NCBI GenBank assembly: GCA_014218235.1
Contig: CM024759.1
Span: 70,378,119 to 70,442,118 of the forward strand
From: Colocasia esculenta
Taxonomy: Eukaryota > Streptophyta > Magnoliopsida > Alismatales > Araceae
DNA: 64,000 bases
Reading direction: 5' to 3'
Shown: positions 47,947-59,262 of the stretch, piece after piece
Layout: the number at the start of each line of letters is the position of its first letter
Position numbering within the stretch: the first letter of the stretch is position 1
The notes under the pieces: model-generated
Database searches by the model: none
What the model was told of the DNA's origin: nothing
Seen by the model: the letters and a program-made list of their open reading frames with translations, nothing else
Program-made: the position numbers and the translations under genes

Positions 47947-49520
47947 ATGGCTCGCGGACAATCCTCTCACCAGAACGCAGGGAGCAGGGCGACAGATCTC
48001 GCCGCTCACAGGTGATTCTCCTCGCCGGTCTACTCCTGTCGACGTCAACATCGCCCCTGCGGACACCAACAATAACGACGTCCCCGTGCCGGCGGTTGCC
48101 GCGTCGGCAACTGCTCTCGAAGTAGCAGAACTTCGGGGGCAGATGCAGCAATTAACAGGTGTTTGTCTTGCCCTGCAGGCTCAGCTGGTTGGACCACCAG
48201 CCTCGGCGGTCCCCCTACCGCGAGAGCGGCAGGTGGCGTCGTCGCATCGGCGTTCTCGCGTCCTCCCGGCGCCTCAAGAGCAGCAGGCAGACTCACCGCG
48301 CCGGTCGCATCGAGCCCCGTCCGAGGAGCGGGCACCGGAGCGCCGCGGGCGTTCGCCCCGTCGCTCTGTTGTCTCCCCTCATCCGCCGCGATCGGTCGTG
48401 GGAGCCAACTCCCACGCGTCCGGACGAGGGGGCCCCGCTAACTCCGAACAGGAGCTCTCCAGGCGCCTGCGACGTGTGGTCGACCTCGAGCGCCGCGTGG
48501 ATGCGATGGTTCAGCGCGCGGAAGGGAAAGCTCCGGCGGAAGATGACCTGGACTTCCGCTCCCCTTTCAGCAGGGAGATCCTGGAAGCTCAGGTCTCTTC
48601 CAAGCTCCCTCTGCCCACCATCGCACCCTACGACGGCACCACCGATCCCGCCGACCACATCCACGGCTTTGAGTCGCACATGGTGTTCCATGGAGCATCA
48701 GATGCGGCCAAGTGCAGGGCCTTCCCTGCAACCCTTAAGGAGACCGCCAGGGCCTGGTTCGAGACCCTTCCGGCGGGCTCCATCACCTCCTTCCGCCAAC
48801 TGAAGAAGTCCTTTCGGGACAACTTCCTTGGTGGAAGGTTACAGCCGCGAACGGCGGCTTCCCTCCTGGCCGTACGCTAGAAGAAGGGCGAGGCGCTCTG
48901 GGACTTTGTCAAAAGGTTCCGAACAGAGGCGCTTCGCATCTCGCGTCTGGACGTCCCTCTGGCAACCAGTGCACTCATCCAGGGCACTCGCGACGGGTTC
49001 TTGCAGAGGACCCTTAGCGTCCAGCAGCCCGCCACCCTTGCCGAGCTACTCTCCATCGCACAACGCCATGCGGCTTGCGAGGAGAGCCTAGCAGCAGCAA
49101 GGCGGAGCAGGGGGAGCAGTCCGATAAGAGAGGCCTTCCGATAACGGCTCTGACCGTGAACGGAAGAAAGGACGACGCAACGGTGATTCGTCGCGTCGAC
49201 CGCCCCTTCACCAACTACACCCCCTTACCGTGGCACCCGAACAGATCCTGGCAGAGATCAGGAACGAAGCATTTGTTCGGTGGCCACAGAGGATGCGCTC
49301 CGACCCCCGGAAGCGTGATCAGAACAAGTACTGTCGCTTTCATCGCGACCATGGCCACGACACCTCCGAGTGCCGCCAGCTTAAGGACGAAATCGAAGAC
49401 CTTATCAAGCGCGGCTACCTGGACGGTTCGTGCGCCGGAATGAAGAGCGCCCCAGACGCCGAGAGCGTACTCCCGAGCAGCCGATCAACAATGAGCCTAA
49501 TGGGCAGGAGATCAACGTGA
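47947..49520 (+). pseudogene. gag of the Tat element, frame-broken
   Basis: ATG at 47947 opens MARGQSSHQNAGSRATDLAA but stops within 25 codons; the long frame continues in another phase. A coiled-coil stretch (EVAELRGQMQQLTGVCLALQ) and an Arg/Ser/Pro-rich region precede the gag core: FRSPFSREILEAQV, TIAPYDGTTDPADHIHGFES, ARAWFETLPAGSITSFRQLK. TAG at 48878-48880 interrupts the core (a CAG codon is usual there), after which FVKRFRTEALRISRLDV continues. The cysteine/histidine motif YCRFHRDHGHDTSECRQLKD of Tat gag follows at about 49330. Confidence 0.75.
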
Positions 49521-49689
49521 TCGCGGGAGGCTTCGGCGCAGGCGGAGAAAGCACTCGAAGCCGACGCGATTACGCAAGGCGAGTGCATGTCGTAGATAGG
49601 CCTCGGCACCTCGGCCGGCCCATATCCCACCAGTCCTGCACGCGCACCGCCCGAGGAGGTCATAACCTTCTCGGACGAAGACCTTGTAG

Positions 49690-50998
49690 GGGTTACGACC
49701 CCACACGCTGATGCGTTGGTCATTTCGGCCACCATCAATCATTGTAATGTGCACGGATTCTGGTGGATAATGGAAGGCCCCTGATGTCTTGGCTTACGAT
49801 TGTTTTGTCCTCATGGGCCTGAAAACCGATCAACTCGCTCCCGTAAACTCGCCTCTGTTCGGCTTTTCGGAGTTTCGGTCCAGCCCATGGGAAGAGTTCG
49901 CCTCCGATCACCTTAGGGACGGCTCCAAGGGTCGTGACCAAGATTGTTGACTTCTTGGTCATCAACAACATGCCTGGATACAATGCCATCCTCGGCAGAG
50001 GTCTGATCGGGCGCATCAAAGCAGTACCTTCGTCACTCCATCAGAAGATGAAGTTCCCCACCCCGAGCGGAGTTGGCGAAGTGCTCGGGTGTCAGCGCGA
50101 GTCTCGCCGTTGCTATGTCCTCTCCTTAAGGGACAAGCAACCACTCGCAGATCCAGCCCCTCCAACGTCCGATCAGCCTTCCACCAGCCGAGGAACGCCT
50201 GCTGAAGATTTAATCCCCGTCCAGGTAGACGATGACCCCGAACACGTCTTATACATTGGCGCCTTGTTGACAGAGGCCGAGCAGCAGCGCTACACAGCCT
50301 TCCTGCTGGCCAATTTGGACGTGTTCGCCTGGTCTGATGATGAGCTTCCGGGCATTCCCCCGGAGGTAATGGTGCATCGCCTCCGTCTGGATCCCCGGAT
50401 TCCACCAGTTCAACAGAGGAGGCGACCTGTGAACCGAGAACGGCAGACCGTGATCCAAGATCACGTTGTCAAAAGCCGAACTGTTGGGCTCCTCCGAGAA
50501 GCCCAATACCCAAGGTGGATCTCCAATGTGGTCCTCGTACGCAAGGCCAACGGTAAATGGCGTGTGTGCGTTGACTACAAGGATCTCAATAAAGCAACGC
50601 CCAAGGACAACTTCCCTCTGCCGCGCATTGATCAGCTGGTGGATGCTACTTCCGGTCACGAGCTTCTCAGCTTTTTGGACGCCTACTCTGGTTACCACCA
50701 GATCAGTATGCATCCCCCGGATCAAGACGCCACGACGTTCGTCACAGACCTAGGCTTATACTGTTTTACCAGAATGCCTTTTGGCCTAAAGAACGCGGGC
50801 GCAACTTACCAGCGGCTGGTCAACAAGATGTTCGAGCAGCAGATCGGGCGCAACATGGAGGTCTATGTTGATGACATGCTGGTCAAGACGCTTCCGAGCA
50901 TGACCACATTTCGACCTCCAGGAAACTTTCGCAACTCTGCGAAAGTACAATATGAAACTCAACCCTGCCAAGTGCGCGTTTGGTGTTCGGTCGGGTAA
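49690..50998 (+). pseudogene. Protease and reverse transcriptase of the Tat element
   Basis: The protease is recognisable from ILVDNG-like sequence near 49760 (DNG at the active-site position) and FLVINNMPGYNAILGR. In reverse transcriptase the cues are AQYPRWISNVVLVRKANGKW, VDYKDLNKATPKDNFPLPRI, FLDAYSGYHQISM, MPFGLKNAGATYQRLVNKMF and the catalytic VYVDDMLVKT near 50860. The frame shifts shortly after the YVDD motif and again before 51014. Remnants of the thumb (NRGIEANLEKIQAVLEM, RDVQRLTGRLAALNRF) lie at 51014-51150. Confidence 0.82.
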
Positions 50999-51299
50999 AT
51001 CCTCGGGTTCCTTGTGTCAAACAGAGGAATAGAGGCAAACCTGGAGAAAATCCAAGCCGTGCTTGAGATGAGCAGTCCAAAGACAGTGCGCGACGTCCAA
51101 CGTCTGACGGGGCGTCTTGCGGCACTGAACCGGTTCATGTCCCGAGCAGCAGAAAGAAGTTTTAACTTCTTCAAGTTGCTCGAGGCCCTAAAAGCACTCG
51201 AAGCAAGGGGGGCAAGTACGGTGGACTGACGAATGTGAGGCCGCCTTCACCGAGCTGAAGGCGTATTTGGCAGCCCCTCCTGTTCTCTCAAAGCCTGTG

Positions 51300-51937
51300 C
51301 TCGGGAACCTCTGTTCGTGTATCTCTCGGTTACCGAACACTCCATCAGCGCAGTCTTGATCAGAGAAGAAGGAGCGGCGCAGCATCCGGTGTATTACATC
51401 AGCAGGGTCCTCCAAGAAGCTGAAAGGAGGTACCCTCGAGCAGAAAAACTCGCCTTGCTCTCGTCACGGCTGCCCGGAAGCTTAGGCCCTATTTTCAGGC
51501 CCATTCCGTCACGGTTTTAACCGATCAGCCGCTGAAATCCATCCTTCAGCGGCCGGAGGCTTCCGGCAGGCTTGTTAAGTGGGCGATAGAGCTTGGTGAG
51601 TTCGACATCAGCTTTCGCCTAGGACAGCAATCAAGCGCAAGCATTGGCAGACTTCGTTGCGGAATGTACTCTCCCTACCAGCAGGCCCACCGTTGGCGGA
51701 CGAACCCCCATGGGACTCTACGTCGACGGATCCTCTTGCGTTACAGGGAGTGGAGCTGGCTTGGTCCTCACCTCCCCGGAGGGGTTAGAGTTCCAATACG
51801 CCCTCCATTTCCGCTTTCCAGCCTCCAACAACGTAGCCGAGTACGAAGCTTTGCTGTCCGGTATCCGCATGGCTAGGCACCTTGGAGCCATTCGGCTTAG
51901 AGTCTTTAGTGACTCCCAACTGGTTGCCAGCCAGTGA
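51300..51937 (+). pseudogene. Two RNase H domains of the Tat element
   Basis: The ordinary gypsy RNase H is partly visible at 51317-51470 (YLSVTEHSISAVLIREE, YYISRVLQEAERRYPRAEKL). A second domain follows at 51695-51937 (MGLYVDGSSCVTGSGAGLVL, NNVAEYEALLSGIRMARHLG, RVFSDSQLV). It has the order of the archaeal-type RNase H found in Tat elements. Here the frame ends in TGA just after SDSQLVASQ, where the domain normally continues. The end of that domain is readable in another frame at 51980-52110 (VPREQNVRADALAKLAS). Confidence 0.78.
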
Positions 51938-52260
51938 GCGGGCAGTTCGGAGCAAGGGAACCCCGCATGGCTCAATACCTCAACAGGTCAAGAGCCAAGC
52001 AGAGGGTCTCCTATACTTCGAAGTTATACACGTCCCACGGGAGCAGAATGTGCGAGCCGATGCACTTGCCAAGTTGGCATCCTCAGGTGACATCGCCCCT
52101 TCCCGCTCCGTGTTTATTGAAGAGCTCGCCTTACCGAGCACGGAGGTAGATGTTGCAGCCATAGAAACGGACCCACCAACTCCGAGTTGGGTGGACCCTC
52201 TCTTGGCGTACTTACTCCGGGTGAGCTTCCGCCCGAACAGGGCGAAGCTCTAGAATCAGG

Positions 52261-53415
52261 ATGCGTTCTCAGCATTTCACCCTCGTAGAAGGTAAGCTGT
52301 ACCGACGGTCCCTTTCAAGACCTCTTCTGCGTTGCCTCAACCCTGAGGAGGCCCTTGCGGCCACAGAAGAAGTCCACGAGGGGCTGTGCGGAAGCCACCT
52401 GGGGGGCAGAACGCTAGCACGCAGCATTATCCGAGCAGGGTTCTGGTGGCCTTCTCTTCAGAAGGATTGCATGTCCTTCGTCAGGAAATGTCCAGAATGC
52501 CAAAAGTTCGGAGAGCTCATCAAGCAGCCTGCCGAACAGCTTCACAGCCTGTTCGAGCCGCGCCCTTTCGCCAGATGGGGCATTGATATCTTGGGTCCCT
52601 TCCCAGAGGCCCAAGGTCGGAAGAAGTTTCTATTCGTGGCCATCGATTACTTCACCAAGTGGATCGAGGCCGAACCTGTTGCCACGATCACCGAACAAGC
52701 CGCGTGGAAGTTCGTCTGGAAGAACCTCCTCTGCAGGTTTGGCGTTCCAAGAGTGATCACCTTCGACAACGGGAAACAATTCGACAGCACCTTCTTCAAA
52801 CTGAAATGTGCCGAGTTCGGAATCTACAACCACTTCACTTCCGTGGCGCATCCCCAGGCAACGGTTGGTAGAAAACGCCAATCGAACACTGCTGCACGGG
52901 ATCCGCACAAGAGTGGAGGCTACAAGTGGATCATGGATTGACGAGCTCCCTAACGTTCTTTGGTGTCACCGAACGACTGCTCGGGTAGCTACAGGGGAAA
53001 CACCTTTCCATTTGGCCTACGGCTCGGAAGCTGTTGTACCTCTGGAAGTAGCTCTGCCCACCATTCGAACAACTCACTTCGATGAAGCCGCCAACAACCG
53101 TGCTCTTCGGGAAAACTTGGACATGCTTGGCGAACGACAAAACGACGCCAGCATTCGGCGTCTTATCAACAACGGCTCGCACAGTATTATAATGCGCGAG
53201 TTCGGGAAAGGCGGTTCAACGAGGGAGATTTGGTTTTGCGCCGCTGTTCGGCTTCGAACCCACGAAGAGCAGTCGGCAAACTTGCCATCAAATGGGAAGG
53301 ACCTTATCAGGTCACCCATGTCCTCAGGAAAGGCTCATATAAGCTAACTACCCCTAGTGGTGAAGCCATACCCAGGACTTGGCATGTATCCAACCTCAAG
53401 GCTTATTATTTATAA
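52261..53415 (+). pseudogene. Integrase of the Tat element
   Basis: The zinc-binding region has HEGLCGSHLGG and CPECQKFG. The core has WGIDILGPFPEAQGRKKFLF (first Asp), GVPRVITFDNGKQFDS (second Asp) and a shifted continuation with VENANRTLL-like sequence (Glu) near 52870. The C-terminal GKLAIKWEGPYQV and IPRTWHVSNLKAYYL end at 53415. Frame shifts occur near 52865 and about 53180-53270. Core acids are present where readable. Confidence 0.82.
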
Positions 53416-53715
53416 AGGCCTTTTTTCAGCATCCTATTTCTCTTCTCCCTGTTCCTAGGGTTACACAAGCGCTTAGCATACACCCCTGATCGGGACCTCC
53501 TTTTCGGTTCCCAACGATCTGCGCTGTACATGCAACGCTTATAAAACCGGCGGATCTCTATCCGAGCAGGAACGTTGACGAAAGGAAGGAGATAGAAAAA
53601 GAGACGCCATAGTCAGAGCATAGAAAAGGGAATCTTCATTTACTAATCCTTTTTACAGGCCCCTTTGGCCACGGTTACAAAAGGAAAATATAAGAAGGGC
53701 ATGGAGCGGAGAAGA

Positions 53716-56400
53716 CTAAGGAGCCTGTTCGGAAGGGCCAACACCTTCATCCAAAGAAGGCATCCGCCCAGATTGTAATTGTGCGAAGCGCACATCATCC
53801 AAGCGAGCATCATTAGTACGGCGCCGGCACTCCCGAACAGCGGCCTCGAAAGCTTCTCGGGCACGTCCGACCCAAGATAGCCGCTCCGCGAAGTCCTTCC
53901 CAGCATTAAGGCCTACTCTGTAGCAGCGAGCCCCGTACTGCTCCAAATCCTCCTGATAGTCCGATCCGGCCTTGTAATCTGCTACGGCACGGGCCCCCGC
54001 ATCCGCGACTACCTTGGCAAGAGCGTCCTTCTCGGCCCGGGCCAAGGCGACATTCAGCTCCGAAGCTTGGAGGGCAGTTTTGAGGTTCTCACCTCCTCCT
54101 CCAAATTCGTCTCGCGAGCCTTATGTCTCGCTGTAAGGTCCTCGTAGAAGGCCGTCTGCGCTTCATAAAGATACTTCTGCTTCCGGGCCCGAACAGCCAG
54201 GGCCTTGAGAACACCAACGACGTGGATACCCCATCCACAAGAGCCTCCAAGTCAACGTCGCTCGTGCCATCATCCTCCTGGCCTCTGGATGGTATCCTTC
54301 TGTTGGCATCTCCGGAGTCTTCTCGGGGGTAAGGTCCTGGCACCTTGCTAATCGATCAAGGTAAGAGGCAGTGGGGCTAGGAGGCAGCTTCCTTGGCAAC
54401 TCTTCAATACGACGAAGTGTCACCTCCAGCGTCGCCACCGAGGGCACCTCGGAGAGTCTTCTGTGCAGCACTTCCGTCAGAGGCCTATCGTCATCCCCGG
54501 AGCTTTCGTCCTCAGCCGCAGCGGTGGCAGACAGGACCGGGACGACGTCAATCACAAGGTCCTTCGGCTGGCCCGACCCGGAGGTCATGACAACAGCGCT
54601 CGTCGAAGCCGAAGCTCGATCCTCCCCAGCAGCCTCCTGCCTTGTTGCCGGCCGCACCTCCCCACCGTCTTCGGTGGCGGATGCGGCAAAGGTTGTGGCG
54701 CGGCCCTCCTCGGCATCTCCAGGAACTTGAGTGCTTTTCTCCCTGAGGACGGCTGCACTCTCGCCGACTACAATATCCTCAGCAATCACCTCGGCTGCAT
54801 CCTCGCCGACTACGCAACCTTCGGTGACCACTGAGGTAGGGGGTATGGGGGGCAGGATTTCTCCACCTCCCTGTGGATCATCCCCCCTCGGAAGAACTGC
54901 CTCGCCAGCACCAGATTCTGCTGCTGTCGCAGGAGTGAGAGTGTTGACTTCTCCCACTCCTCTCCCCGAGTCCGCAGCGACCGCCCCGTCCTCGGCACTG
55001 AACTGCGCGCCCTCGTGTGACGCACCACCCTGCCCGACGCTTTCTTGATCAACGCCTTCATCGGGCAGGCCTTCTTGGGTCTCGTGCACCGGCGACTCCG
55101 CCCGCCCTCCAAAGTGGTCCGACTCGTCGCTGACCATGATCAGACCCAGCTCGGCGGACATCTTCATGACCGCCTCCGAACGGTCCACAATTGGAGTTAC
55201 GGACGTCCCCCTCTCGGGCGTCCTCGTACGTTGGCGAGATCCTCGAGCCAGCAGAGGCTCAAGATCCTCCTCTTCTTCCACCACTTCTCCGGCGCTCTCT
55301 ACAACGCACGGCATCGTCTTCGTCGCCTTCTTCTTCTTACGAGCTCGAAGCTCATCGGACACCTCCTCTTCGGAGGTACGATCTTCGGCACGCGACTCCA
55401 GCCGGGCCGCCTTGCGCTTCTCCTTCCTTTTCGATTGGGGGAGAGAAGCCGCCTCTGCGATCGCTGCCGTCTCAGGTGCCTCTTTCACGGCACCTCTTTC
55501 ACCATGGCCTTCGCCTTCTGCGCGGGCCCCCTTGCAGAGACATCCTCGCCTAGCCTTATTAAGTAAAGGCTAACGGGGATCGTCTCGGCATATTTCGCCA
55601 TTTCCTTCTGGCCCCGACCAGCAGCTACTTCTTCGTCATCTAGAAGAAACAGAAGAAGGGTCAGAACCCATGCATGTGGGAAAATGAAACAAGCAGCAGA
55701 AGACTTACCCCAGGCGCGGCTAAGCTTGTATTTCACAAGCTTGTACTCGGTCAGGTACCCCTCAGCGTGGTTGACTCCGACCGTGTTCAGCGATTGGGAG
55801 GCCGCAGCTGCCCCTTGAATAAAAAAAGGGGCCATGTCCGCCTTCCTCAGTGGCTCCACCACCCTCACAGGGAAGTCCCACTCTGGGATGTTCGCTCCTT
55901 TTCTCCGCCCCACGAAGAAGAGACGCCCTGTCCACCCCTTGTTGTTGGACAGGCGGGGCGAGAAGTTGACCCGCATCCGGTTCGTACGGTGCTTCACGTA
56001 CACGATCCCCATCCCGGACTGCGGGGAGCAAGCCAAGCTGAAATGATTTCGGAAGATCTCTTCGGTTGCTTCGACCTTCCTTTTCTTGCATATGATGCAA
56101 AAGACGAATATGGTCCTCCAGGAGTTGGCGTCAGCTGAATAGGCGCCACCTTCCAGCTCCGAGCAGCTCCTTCGCGATCTCTGGCATCGGCAGCCGGAGA
56201 CCCGCCTCTAAATCCAGCGAAAGCACGAAGCACCCCAGCCTCGTGGTTAGGTACGACTCGTCTTCACGCATCAAGACGATGTCGTACTCCTCGCCTATCC
56301 GGAAGCGCTCTCGAAGACCTTCGAAGCTCCGGTACCTCGCCGCTTCGCCCCACCGGCGGCATCCCACTGGCTTCAATGATCTCCTTTCCCTTCTGGGCCA
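53716..56400 (-). pseudogene. Antisense gene of the Tat element ('putative gypsy-type transposase' family)
   Basis: On the minus strand, from MAQKGKEIIEASGM near 56400, the sequence reads YDIVLMREDESYLTTRLGCF, LDLEAGLRLPMPEIAKELLG, then (shifted) NNKGWTGRLFFVGRRKGANI and FPVRVVEPLRKADMAPFFI. This pattern belongs to the Pfam family Transposase_28. A canonical intron (donor GTAAGT at about 55709, acceptor TTTCTTCTAG near 55641) separates this from a long acidic, Ala/Glu-rich and basic region (KRKEKRKAARLE, RARKKKKATK) at 55640-54160. A coiled-coil-like tail (MARAEKDALAKVVADAGARA) lies at 54045-53716. Several frame shifts disable it. Despite the family name, no catalytic triad is apparent and the function is unknown. 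It runs opposite to gag-pol, with no promoter identified. Confidence 0.72.
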
Positions 56401-56843
56401 TCACTGGAAGGCAAGGAACGCAACGCGCGAAGAAGAAGAAGTACGGGAGCAGAGGAAAGCGCAAGAGGGGAGATGGCAAGTGGCTCTAAAGGCAGCGGAC
56501 TTTGGAAGATTTTCGAAGGTGAAGACCCCGCTCTCACCTCCTCCCCTTCCTTATAAGGAAGGTGAGGCGCGAAATTCGAAGCGGGGCTGGAAACGGCGTT
56601 TCCCTCCACTCCAAGTCTCTCTCGAATGACCGCGGGTGACCGTTCGAACCTGGCATGTGACGTTCCGGTCTGACACGACCCACGTCGTCATCATGAAAGC
56701 TTCATGTTCGAGGTGAACCCTCCTTTAGCGACGCCGCCGCGCGTCTGTTCGGATCTCCGAGGACGATACCGCATTTATGGCGAAGATGACACCGAGCAGG
56801 TCGCCGCCCTCAAGCGCTCCGGCTTCTGAGCCGCTTGAGGGCG

Positions 56844-56853
56844 TGGGGGCAAG
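56844..56853 (+). promoter_or_regulatory. Polypurine tract of the Tat element
   Basis: TGGGGGCAAG directly precedes the TGTGGTGG start of the 3' LTR, matching the GGGGCAAG-type tract of related elements. Confidence 0.65.
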
Positions 56854-57578
56854 TGTGGTGGCTGTTTTCTGCCACCTAAACCCATCATGACCCATCAGGG
56901 CCCATCAGCACCTTCCCTTTTGACGTGGCCTCCTCGCACGGTCCCACGTCTCCGTACGGATCGGATAAAAGGGGACCCACGCGCCAGTCACCCCTAGCGA
57001 AGCATTGCCGAGCTCTTTAGCGGAATGCTTCCGAATAGGGACGTTAATCCTGCTGCGCGGAACAACTCTGGATATCACCGAACAGCACGTTCGATCCCCC
57101 ATGCGGGTCACCTGCTCGGAAGGTATGTCTAGAGGGTGCCGAACAGGTTTTCTGGCCTACCGCAGTTATAACCGCCCCAGGTCACGCGCCCCATCTTCAA
57201 GAGGCACGAACTGTCTGGCATCCCAACGGACATCTGAGCGCATAACTCCCGTTATGCGCGCCCATCAAGACGTCTTTCCAGGCACGATCTACCAACGTTA
57301 CGCACGTTCGCCTTGGCACCAACGCCTATAAAAGTACAGGTACAGGACCATGCACTGGTATGTTCTCTCTCACGCGAACACACCCTTACACTCCCAGACC
57401 CCCTGCCTAGCAAGCCTCTTACTGACTTAGGCATCGGAGGGTTTTCCCCGGTCTTCACCGGGCTCCCTGATCATTTCTGGTGACTGCAGGAACCTTCATC
57501 CGCACCAACGATCGTCTTCCTCATCTTCTGTAGTGAAAGCCCGTTTGGCTCCAGCCCAAACAGAAAATCACCACCACA
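56854..57578 (+). repeat. 3' LTR of the Tat element
   Basis: 725 bp, TGTGGTGGCTGTTTTC to ATCACCACCACA. Most differences from the 5' LTR are C-to-T or G-to-A changes (for example CACGTCTCC for CACGCCTCC, GGTATG for GGTACG). Two are 3-base indels. Confidence 0.9.
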
Positions 57579-58386
57579 ATATATATATTCTAAAGTTATA
57601 ATATAAATCTTACATCGTTCACAGAGAATATGTAACATGTGAAATCACTACATTTCGCGTTCAATTTCAGTCTTCTAACCCACGTCAAATAGGCACATAA
57701 TTATAGAAACGTCATTAATTAAATAAAGGCATTGGAAACTATTCTTAAGAGGTTGCTAGTCTGTGAAGCAAAATCACTGTAAGAAAAGAAGCAAAATCAG
57801 AAAAGAAAGGTTTTGAAAATTCTTGCGAGCCGAAAACAATAAGACTGACGTGGATTGCAAAAGAAATATTCTCATTGGTTGGGAGAGAGCCCTCAAAAGA
57901 CTACTCTCTCTCTTTTCAATCAATAGAATTACTTTCCTTTGCAATCTACTTTAGCCTCATTGCATGAGCGATCTTGCAATAACTTCTCTTCTTGGAACCT
58001 GTGTGGCCAGCTTGGAGTACTAGATACAAAATAGTATGTACACTACACTTAGTCTATATAGGTCAAATTCATTCTGCCTCACCAATCAGCTCTTGGGATA
58101 ATGCTTGTGTCCTTCGTAAACAGCTAGCAACATCCTCTTCGGAAAATTTGGTCAAGTATATGCTCAAAGAAACCAAAAAACATTATAGAGCCAGCGGCAT
58201 GCTTATTCAAGCTAATGGCAACTAGTCGGTTCTCACTGGGAACATCTTGGTCCCAAGTCATCGTAGTGCTTACTCTAAGCAGCATGGAAGAGACTGGGGC
58301 AAGAAATAGTTGATGGCTAATTTTCACTTCATGCACTTGCCTCTCAACTAATCTACAAGAATAGGAAAATAAAAGGAAAAAAAATC
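57579..58386. other. Non-coding, includes probable 3' flank of the GST gene
   Basis: No gene is visible. Because the GST gene is on the minus strand, the part nearest 58386 is likely its 3' UTR. Confidence 0.4.
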
Positions 58387-59262
58387 TTAGATATGAAGGT
58401 AAGCATATGAATAAAAGCGTGAAATTAGCTTCAGACAGGCATTGAGAGATACCCCAAACTTTTTCTTGAGAGATGCAAGGAGCTCCTGAGGATCACGTCG
58501 GGTTTGTCTATATGCCTCAATCTTATTCAACTCCTAGAAGAGGAGTTTTACACAGAATATTGTCAATTATGATTTATTGTCACATCCTTGGAATCAATAG
58601 ACAGTGAGAGAAAAGAAAATTGGCAATCGTCAGCTTTGGCAGGATAAAAAGACACGCCATATTATTATCTCTTTTTCACATACATGCACAGACAATGTAA
58701 CAGAAAGTACACCAAAAATAGTACATATAAGCATATCATTCAATATGTTATGCACAATTTTTTTTTCTCGATGCATGAGAAGACAGTCACCATAAGAGAG
58801 ATTGCTGTACTTTTAACTGGACAATTTCCTATCCTCAATAAATGGCATAATTCTTCCTAATTCTTTGACAGTGTATAAAGGTAACGAGATAGGTATCTAG
58901 TGCCCCAATTGCCCATCTTTTGTGACATGACGCATATAAGAATGAATAACGGGTAGAAAAGTATCGAGCAGACTATAGAGATTTAGCATAGAATCATAAA
59001 CAATTGGAGCAACAGATGAGGAACATGAAGACAATGAGATAGATGATCCTGTAGGGTTCTTACTCTATTGCAAAACTAGCAGATGCCACATAAAAGTCAC
59101 CATACAATGCATCATAATAGCCAAAATCATGTCTTAGTCTGATTCAAAATATACCTCAAACCACAATGCCAGCTTTGGCCTCCCATTCGTGATGTCATAG
59201 TTTTTTACTTCCGAAAAGAAAGGCTGAAACCTTTCAATGAATGGAGCATATGCTATGTCCAC
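58387..59262 (-). CDS. Lambda-class glutathione S-transferase, last two coding exons only
   Basis: Exon 59262-59155 encodes 36 residues (VDIAYAPFIERFQPFFSEVK, YDITNGRPKLALWFE) between a TAACTTGTAG acceptor and a GTATAT donor. Exon 58533-58387, after CTCTTCTAG, encodes ELNKIEAYRQTRRDPQELLA and SLKKKFG, then a further 22 residues to TAA. These are the conserved C-terminal helices of plant GSTL (IN2-1-like) enzymes, cytosolic or plastid thioltransferases that use glutathione. The phase across the intron (59154-58534) is preserved. No upstream exon (the CPYAQR active-site region or the FFLGQFSL helix) is found up to 62916. The 5' part may lie beyond a very long intron past the window edge, or be lost. 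The 22-residue tail after KKKFG is unusual and may reflect a lost original end. Confidence 0.78.

Larger units (their letters stand above)
47184..57583 (+). mobile_element. Tat-clade Ty3/gypsy retrotransposon with antisense gene, about 10.4 kb
   Basis: LTRs at 47189-47915 and 56854-57578 flank gag, protease, reverse transcriptase, two RNase H domains and integrase on the plus strand. A minus-strand gene lies between integrase and the 3' LTR. The second RNase H and the antisense gene are hallmarks of the Tat (Retand/RIRE2-like) group. A probable target duplication ATATA flanks it (47184-47188, 57579-57583), in AT-repetitive DNA. The LTRs differ at roughly 3% of positions, mostly transitions, so this copy is older than the one at 29195. 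Every long frame contains shifts or stops. Confidence 0.9.

Noticed and set aside
54371..55573. Several plus-strand open frames of 100-170 codons
   Set aside because: They are shadows of the minus-strand antisense gene of the Tat element; no motif supports them.
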